A stretch of DNA of 11,028 nucleotides, from assembly GCA_017414725.1 (NCBI GenBank), contig JAFQKZ010000142.1, positions 1 through 11,028 of the forward strand, given 5' to 3'. The position numbers and the translations under genes are program-made. Below are positions 7,165 to 11,028 of the stretch, in pieces. Numbering within the stretch: the stretch's first letter is position 1; every line of letters starts with the position of its first letter. The DNA is from Clostridia bacterium. Lineage in GTDB: Bacteria; Bacillota; Clostridia; Oscillospirales; Acutalibacteraceae. The notes below the pieces were generated by a model. The model made no database searches. It was not told the origin of the DNA and saw only the letters and a list, made by a program, of their open reading frames with translations.

Positions 7165-7563
7165 ATGCAAGTAACAGATACTATTGCAGATTTGCTCACT
7201 CGGATTCGTAACGCAATAGCAGCAAAACATGATGTTGTTGAGATACCTGCTTCGAAAACAAAAAGAGATATAGTAAGGATTTTGTGCGAAGAGGGATATA
7301 TAAAAAGATATTTATTTACAGATGACGATAAGCAGGGCATGATCAAAGTATTTTTGAAGTATACGGAAGACAGAAAACCTGTAATTATGGGCCTGAAAAG
7401 AGTCTCAAAGCCCGGCTTGAGAATATACACAGACGTAGAAAACATGCCGAAAGTCATGAAAGGCCTGGGAGTAGCTTTAATTTCGACTTCCAAGGGTATA
7501 ATGACGGACAGAAAAGCCAGAAAAAATAACGTCGGCGGCGAAGTAATGGCGTTTGTCTGGTAG
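7165..7563 (+). CDS. rpsH: Small-subunit ribosomal protein S8 (uS8)
   Basis: S8 binds the central domain of 16S rRNA and, in E. coli, represses the spc operon. The 132-residue product has the normal length, starting [17 protein letters not shown]. It shows [20 protein letters not shown] (26-45), [13 protein letters not shown] and the signature [16 protein letters not shown] followed by GGEVMAFVW at the C-terminus. The ATG is preceded by AAAGGAGG (7146-7153). The stop TAG is followed directly by a second TAG. Confidence 0.97.
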   Translation: MQVTDTIADLLTRIRNAIAAKHDVVEIPASKTKRDIVRILCEEGYIKRYLFTDDDKQGMIKVFLKYTEDRKPVIMGLKRVSKPGLRIYTDVENMPKVMKGLGVALISTSKGIMTDRKARKNNVGGEVMAFVW

Positions 7564-7600
7564 TAGAGCATAAAAATTCGAAAGGAGGAAAATGAAAATC

Positions 7601-8137
7601 ATGTCAAGAATCGGTCGTAAACCAATTAGTATTCCAACCGGAGTAGAAGTTTTGTTAAATAATAATTTGATAACAGTAAAGGGCTCCAAAGGAGTACTGA
7701 CTCATGAAATTCATAATAAAATTTCTGTAAATATAGAGAATAATATTATAACTGTGACAAGACCTAATGATCAGAAAGAAAACAGAGCTCTTCACGGATT
7801 AACTCGTTCTTTGATATTTAATATGATTGAAGGGGTTACAAATGGGTTTAAAAAAGAGCTAGAAGTCAACGGAGTTGGCTACAGAGTAAATAAACAAGGC
7901 TCAAATTTAGTATTAAACTTAGGTTATTCGCATCAGGTTATAGTTCCGGAAATCGACGGCATTAAACTCGAAGCGCAGGGCAATAAAATTACTGTTTTGG
8001 GGATAGACAAGCAAAAAGTCGGACAGTATGCTGCTGAAATACGTGAGAAACGTCCGCCAGAGCCCTATAAAGGCAAAGGAATTAAGTACGTCAATGAAGT
8101 CATCAGACGTAAAGAAGGAAAAACCGGTAAAAAATAA
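7601..8137 (+). CDS. rplF: Large-subunit ribosomal protein L6 (uL6)
   Basis: L6 lies near the sarcin-ricin loop and the factor-binding site of the 50S. With the ATG at 7601 the product is 178 residues, the family's usual length, and begins with the conserved [17 protein letters not shown]. An in-frame ATG at 7592 would add MKI, but it sits only 3 nt after AAAGGAGG (7581-7588), too close for that site, whereas 7601 is 12 nt away. Other signatures are [24 protein letters not shown] and the end [18 protein letters not shown]. rplR follows after 39 nt. Confidence 0.96.
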   Translation: MSRIGRKPISIPTGVEVLLNNNLITVKGSKGVLTHEIHNKISVNIENNIITVTRPNDQKENRALHGLTRSLIFNMIEGVTNGFKKELEVNGVGYRVNKQGSNLVLNLGYSHQVIVPEIDGIKLEAQGNKITVLGIDKQKVGQYAAEIREKRPPEPYKGKGIKYVNEVIRRKEGKTGKK

Positions 8138-8176
8138 TAAATAATTAATTAAAATTATTGAGGTGAAAAATTAATT

Positions 8177-8536
8177 ATGGTAAACAAGGCAGATAAAAAT
8201 CAGGCCCGTTTAAAAAGACATAAAAGAGTCCGCGGTAAAATCTCGGGTACAAGCGAAAGACCAAGATTAAATGTCTACAGATCCAAAGCTAATATTTATG
8301 CTCAGATTATAGATGATACTTCGGGACATACTTTGGTAAGTGCTTCGAGTTATGAGAAAGACTTTGGAATGTACGGCGGCAATAAAACAGCTGCAAAAAA
8401 AGTCGGTCAAAATATAGCCAAAAGAGCGCTTGAAAAAAATATTAAAAATATAGTTTTTGACCGTGGCGGATATTTATTTCACGGACGTGTAAAAGAGCTT
8501 GCTGAGGGCGCACGTGAATCAGGCCTAGAGTTTTAA
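8177..8536 (+). CDS. rplR: Large-subunit ribosomal protein L18 (uL18)
   Basis: L18 binds 5S rRNA together with L5 and brings it to the central protuberance. The 119 residues have a basic N-terminus ([20 protein letters not shown]), then [20 protein letters not shown] (24-43), [14 protein letters not shown], a helix with [18 protein letters not shown] and the C-terminal [20 protein letters not shown]. The ATG has a modest binding site, GAGGTG (8160-8165), 11 nt upstream. It follows rplF by 39 nt, with an AT-only inverted repeat in the gap that is too weak to interpret. Confidence 0.96.
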   Translation: MVNKADKNQARLKRHKRVRGKISGTSERPRLNVYRSKANIYAQIIDDTSGHTLVSASSYEKDFGMYGGNKTAAKKVGQNIAKRALEKNIKNIVFDRGGYLFHGRVKELAEGARESGLEF

Positions 8537-8564
8537 TTTTTAATATTAAAGGAGGGAAATAATT

Positions 8565-9149
8565 TTGGAAAAAATAGACGGTTCTGTTCTTGATTTAAAA
8601 GAAAGACTGGTTGCAGTAAACAGGGTTTCTAAGACTGTTAAAGGCGGAAGAATATTTAAATTTGCGGCTCTGATAGTCGTAGGTGACGGCAACGGAGTAG
8701 TAGGATTTGGTATTGGAAAATCCGGAGAAGTCCCGGACGCTATCAGAAAAGGAATCGAAGATGCAAAGAAAAATTTGATAAGAGTTCCTTTGAAAGACAA
8801 TACTATACCGCATGAAATTTTAGGTGCATACGGAGCAGGTAGAGTTTTATTGAAACCGGCAGCACCCGGTACCGGAGTTATCGCCGGAGGTCCTGTCCGT
8901 GCGGTTGTAGAATCAGCCGGAATTAAAGATATCAGAACAAAAGCTCTGAGATCGAATAATCCGTGTAATGTAGTCCGTGCGACAATAGAAGGACTGAAAA
9001 AATTAAGAACAGCTGAACAAGTCGCGACCATGCGTACCAGAACAGTACAAGAAATCTTGACTTGCGTCAGATTGAACAGATCACATAACACAGATTTAGA
9101 GAAAAATAATATTGTACCGCAATCTGTCGCTCAAGTTACGGAACAGTAA
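8565..9149 (+). CDS. rpsE: Small-subunit ribosomal protein S5 (uS5), long C-terminal tail
   Basis: S5 guards decoding accuracy in the 30S body and lines the mRNA entry channel with S3 and S4. The product is 194 residues, against about 165-170 in most bacteria. The core is normal: [20 protein letters not shown] (11-30), [20 protein letters not shown] (31-50), [20 protein letters not shown] (51-70), [19 protein letters not shown], and TVQEIL at about 160-165, where most homologues stop. The remaining 29 or so residues ([20 protein letters not shown] and on) form a polar tail I do not recognise. The start is TTG at 8565 with AAAGGAGGG (8548-8556). The usual next gene, rpmD, is absent. Confidence 0.95.
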   Translation: MEKIDGSVLDLKERLVAVNRVSKTVKGGRIFKFAALIVVGDGNGVVGFGIGKSGEVPDAIRKGIEDAKKNLIRVPLKDNTIPHEILGAYGAGRVLLKPAAPGTGVIAGGPVRAVVESAGIKDIRTKALRSNNPCNVVRATIEGLKKLRTAEQVATMRTRTVQEILTCVRLNRSHNTDLEKNNIVPQSVAQVTEQ

Positions 9150-9176
9150 ATTAATATTAAAATATCAAATATACAC

Positions 9177-9205
9177 TTGACGTTATTTTAGTTTAGTGCT
9201 AGAAT
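9177..9205 (+). promoter_or_regulatory. Probable internal promoter upstream of rplO-secY
   Basis: TTGACG (9177-9182, five of six consensus bases) is 17 nt from TAGAAT (9200-9205, five of six), and TG at 9197-9198 adds an extended -10. Start of transcription would be about 9212, giving a 54-nt leader to the rplO start. This is the closest full promoter match inside the cluster, and it lies in the gap where rpmD is normally found. Activity is inferred from sequence only. Confidence 0.65.
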
Positions 9206-9265
9206 ACACAGATATTTGTTGGTTTTAGTGTTGAAAAATTATTAATTTTCAGGAGGTGAATATAT

Positions 9266-9706
9266 TTGAGATTACATGATTTAAGATGTCCCGAAGGCTC
9301 GAAAAGAGCTCCCAGAAGAATAGGACGTGGACACGGTTCAGGCTGGGGAAAGACAGCCGGCAAAGGTCATAAAGGTCAAAATGCACGTTCAGGCGGAGGA
9401 GTAAGACCCGGATTTGAGGGTGGTCAGATGCCATTGCAAAGACGTGTACCCAAAAGAGGATTTAATAATATTTTTGCTGAAAAAATTGCTTGCGTGAACA
9501 TAAGAGATCTCGAAAAATTCGGAGCAGGTTCTGTAGTAGGCGAAATAGAATTAATAACAATGGGTCTTGTAAATCGTATATATGACAAGATAAAAATTCT
9601 GGGTCAAGGTAATTTGACTAAGAATTTGACAGTCAAGGCACACATGTTTTCAAAGTCAGCGCTTGAAAAAATAGAAGCCGCAGGCGGAAAAGCAGAGGTG
9701 ATCTAG
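9266..9706 (+). CDS. rplO: Large-subunit ribosomal protein L15 (uL15)
   Basis: L15 is a late-binding 50S protein with a long rRNA-penetrating N-terminal arm. The 146 residues show LHDLRCPEGSKRAPRRIGRG (3-22), HGSGWGKTAGKGHKGQNARS (23-42), GGGVRPGFEGGQMPLQRRVP (43-62), KRGFNN, and the C-terminal domain with LTVKAHMFSKSALEKIEAAG. The start is TTG at 9266, set by AGGAGGTG (9251-9258) 7 nt ahead. It is preceded by a probable promoter and by no rpmD. secY follows 2 nt after its stop, and the secY binding site GAGGTG (9695-9700) lies inside rplO. Confidence 0.97.
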   Translation: MRLHDLRCPEGSKRAPRRIGRGHGSGWGKTAGKGHKGQNARSGGGVRPGFEGGQMPLQRRVPKRGFNNIFAEKIACVNIRDLEKFGAGSVVGEIELITMGLVNRIYDKIKILGQGNLTKNLTVKAHMFSKSALEKIEAAGGKAEVI

Positions 9707-9708
9707 TT

Positions 9709-11028
9709 ATGATTAAGACGTTAATAAACTCGTGGAAAGTTCCTGAATTAAGAAAAAAATTATTATTTACAATTATGATAATAGTAATTTTCAGAATAGG
9801 TTCGTTGATACCTGTACCGTTCTTAAACGTAGAAGCGTTAGCCGGCATGATTGGTGCTCTGGGTGACAAAGGTGCGATTTTATCGTATCTTGATACTCTT
9901 TCGGGAGGTGCGTTTGCACAGGCTACTATATTTGCAATGTCCGTATCCCCGTACATTAACTCTTCTATAGTTATACAGTTAATGACAGTAGCGTTACCGT
10001 ACTTAGAATCTCTCCAAAAAGAGGGCGAAGAAGGTCGCAAAAAACTTACGGCTATAACAAGATATTTGACTATATTTTTAGCCCTGACTCAGGGAACAGC
10101 GTTTTATTTGTACTTAAGAAACGGCAGTTACGCCGGAGAGTCTATCGTAAGATATACACATGGGGCAGAGGGAATATTTGTAGCAGTAGTAATAGTCCTG
10201 TGTTTCACAGCAGGAGCCGCACTTATGATGTGGCTGGGCGAGCAAATAAACTCAAAAGGCGTTGGCAACGGAGTTTCGATACTCATGTTTGCGGGTATAG
10301 TTTCGAGAATGCCGAGCTTAATAGCAAAATTAGTAGCATACTTTTCGCTTGCGATTTCGATGCCTGAGAATTTCTGGACGTTCTATATTTACGTACCGTT
10401 GTTCATAATATTGTTTATGTTCATGTTATGGATAATAGTATTTATGAACGACGCTGAAAGAAGAGTTCCGATACAATATGCGCAGAGAACCGTAGGCAGA
10501 AAAATGTACGCCGGTCAAAATACTCATATGCCATTAAAAGTAGGCATAGCAGGAGTAATGCCGATTATATTTGCGACTTCTATATTGGCAGTTCCGAATT
10601 TCGTAAATTTCTTTGCGAAGCCTACAGGACTCTGGAAGACCATACTTGATTCGTTCTCTATAAATGGTACTGTGTACACAATTTGTTATTTCTTTTTGAT
10701 ATTTGTATTTGCGTATTTTTACGTAGAGATTACTTATAATCCTATAGAGATGGCAAATAATTTGCGTCAGAGCAACGGCATGATACCCGGAATAAGACCC
10801 GGTAAGCCAACAGCTGATTATTTTGCAAAAGTTTTATCCAAAGTTACTTTTTTGGGAGCATTGTTCTTAGCTGTCATAGCACTGTTGCCGATATTTTTCA
10901 CGAATTTCACAGGAATGCATAATTTATCTATGGGCGGAACATCTATAATAATCATGGTAGGTGTCGCTCTGGAGACAGTCAAAATGTTAGAATCTCAGCT
11001 TATGATGAGACACTACAAAGGCTTTCTG
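9709..11028 (+). CDS. secY: Protein translocase channel subunit SecY (3' end cut by window)
   Basis: SecY forms the membrane channel of SecYEG, through which SecA or the ribosome passes secreted and membrane proteins. The 440 codons seen are open to the window edge and end LMMRHYKGFL, close to the usual C-terminus, so probably only a few residues and the stop are missing. About ten hydrophobic segments are visible, the first near 18-39. The plug region is near 58-75, after which PYINSSIVIQL (81-91) marks the second helix. Cytosolic loops carry EGEEGRKK (105-112), NDAERRVPIQYAQR (247-260), and NPIEMANNLRQSNGMIPGIR (344-363), which holds the conserved arginine needed for SecA-driven transport. 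The ATG follows the rplO stop by 2 nt with GAGGTG at 9695-9700, so it is likely coupled to rplO. Confidence 0.97.
   Translation, partial: MIKTLINSWKVPELRKKLLFTIMIIVIFRIGSLIPVPFLNVEALAGMIGALGDKGAILSYLDTLSGGAFAQATIFAMSVSPYINSSIVIQLMTVALPYLESLQKEGEEGRKKLTAITRYLTIFLALTQGTAFYLYLRNGSYAGESIVRYTHGAEGIFVAVVIVLCFTAGAALMMWLGEQINSKGVGNGVSILMFAGIVSRMPSLIAKLVAYFSLAISMPENFWTFYIYVPLFIILFMFMLWIIVFMNDAERRVPIQYAQRTVGRKMYAGQNTHMPLKVGIAGVMPIIFATSILAVPNFVNFFAKPTGLWKTILDSFSINGTVYTICYFFLIFVFAYFYVEITYNPIEMANNLRQSNGMIPGIRPGKPTADYFAKVLSKVTFLGALFLAVIALLPIFFTNFTGMHNLSMGGTSIIIMVGVALETVKMLESQLMMRHYKGFL

Noticed and set aside
7113..7571. 152-codon minus-strand open frame opposite rpsH
   Set aside because: Opposite the S8 gene, hydrophobic only because of complement codon bias; no supporting signal.
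7592..7600. Upstream in-frame ATG that would lengthen L6 by three residues
   Set aside because: Only 3 nt from AAAGGAGG, while the ATG at 7601 gives the conserved MSRIGRKPI start at a workable distance.
8140..8159. AATAATT/AATTATT inverted repeat between rplF and rplR
   Set aside because: Only A-T pairs in an AT-rich gap with no U-run or GC stem; expected by chance and not a terminator.
8546..9091. 181-codon open frame on the minus strand opposite rpsE
   Set aside because: It lies wholly opposite the clearly recognisable S5 gene, has no recognisable motif, and its sequence is what the complement of S5 codons would give.
9150..9265. Degraded rpmD remnant in the rpsE-rplO gap
   Set aside because: The gap is AT-rich with stops in all forward frames, and I see no L30-like peptide fragment; a promoter explains part of it better.
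9633..10040. 135-codon open frame on the minus strand across rplO and secY
   Set aside because: Shadow of two certain genes; no family features and no convincing ribosome site.
1..11028. Mobile element, CRISPR array, tRNA/rRNA gene or new defence-type system
   Set aside because: Nearly all of the window is accounted for by conserved ribosomal-protein genes and secY in canonical order. No direct-repeat arrays, transposase-like frames or structural RNA genes were seen.

Overview
The window is the S10-spc ribosomal-protein gene cluster of an AT-rich, low-GC Gram-positive bacterium. It is most likely a Clostridia-type member of the Bacillota. The grounds are the gene order, strong AAAGGAGG-type ribosome binding sites, a zinc-type S14 (two CxxC pairs), an L24 with a C-terminal CxxC...CxxC ribbon, and frequent TTG/GTG starts. 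The genus cannot be named from the sequence alone.

Layout: a good sigma-A-type promoter with an extended -10 (12-39) is followed by a roughly 250-nt leader that can fold into several hairpins. Twenty-one genes follow, all on the + strand: rpsJ, rplC, rplD, rplW, rplB, rpsS, rplV, rpsC, rplP, rpmC, rpsQ (S10 part), then rplN, rplX, rplE, rpsZ/rpsN, rpsH, rplF, rplR, rpsE, rplO, secY (spc part). secY runs off the right edge and probably lacks only its last few codons. No gap without a gene exceeds 300 bases. The largest are the leader (1-293) and the gaps rpsE-rplO (116 nt), rplW-rplB (99 nt) and rpsJ-rplC (93 nt).

The genes supply parts of both ribosomal subunits, ending with the membrane channel through which ribosomes export proteins. 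Several neighbours are coupled by overlap (rplD/rplW 1 nt, rpsC/rplP 23 nt, rplP/rpmC 4 nt) or near-contact (rplO/secY 2 nt).

This is a conserved housekeeping region and I see no new system, mobile element or CRISPR. The departure most worth a second look is the absence of rpmD (L30) from its usual place between rpsE and rplO. In its place is a 116-nt gap with a near-consensus promoter (TTGACG-N17-TAGAAT with an extended -10), and the S5 protein just upstream has a C-terminal tail of about 29 residues. The structured rpsJ leader and a GGAGG/CCTCC hairpin upstream of rplB are candidate regulatory RNAs. Nine of 21 genes start with TTG or GTG.
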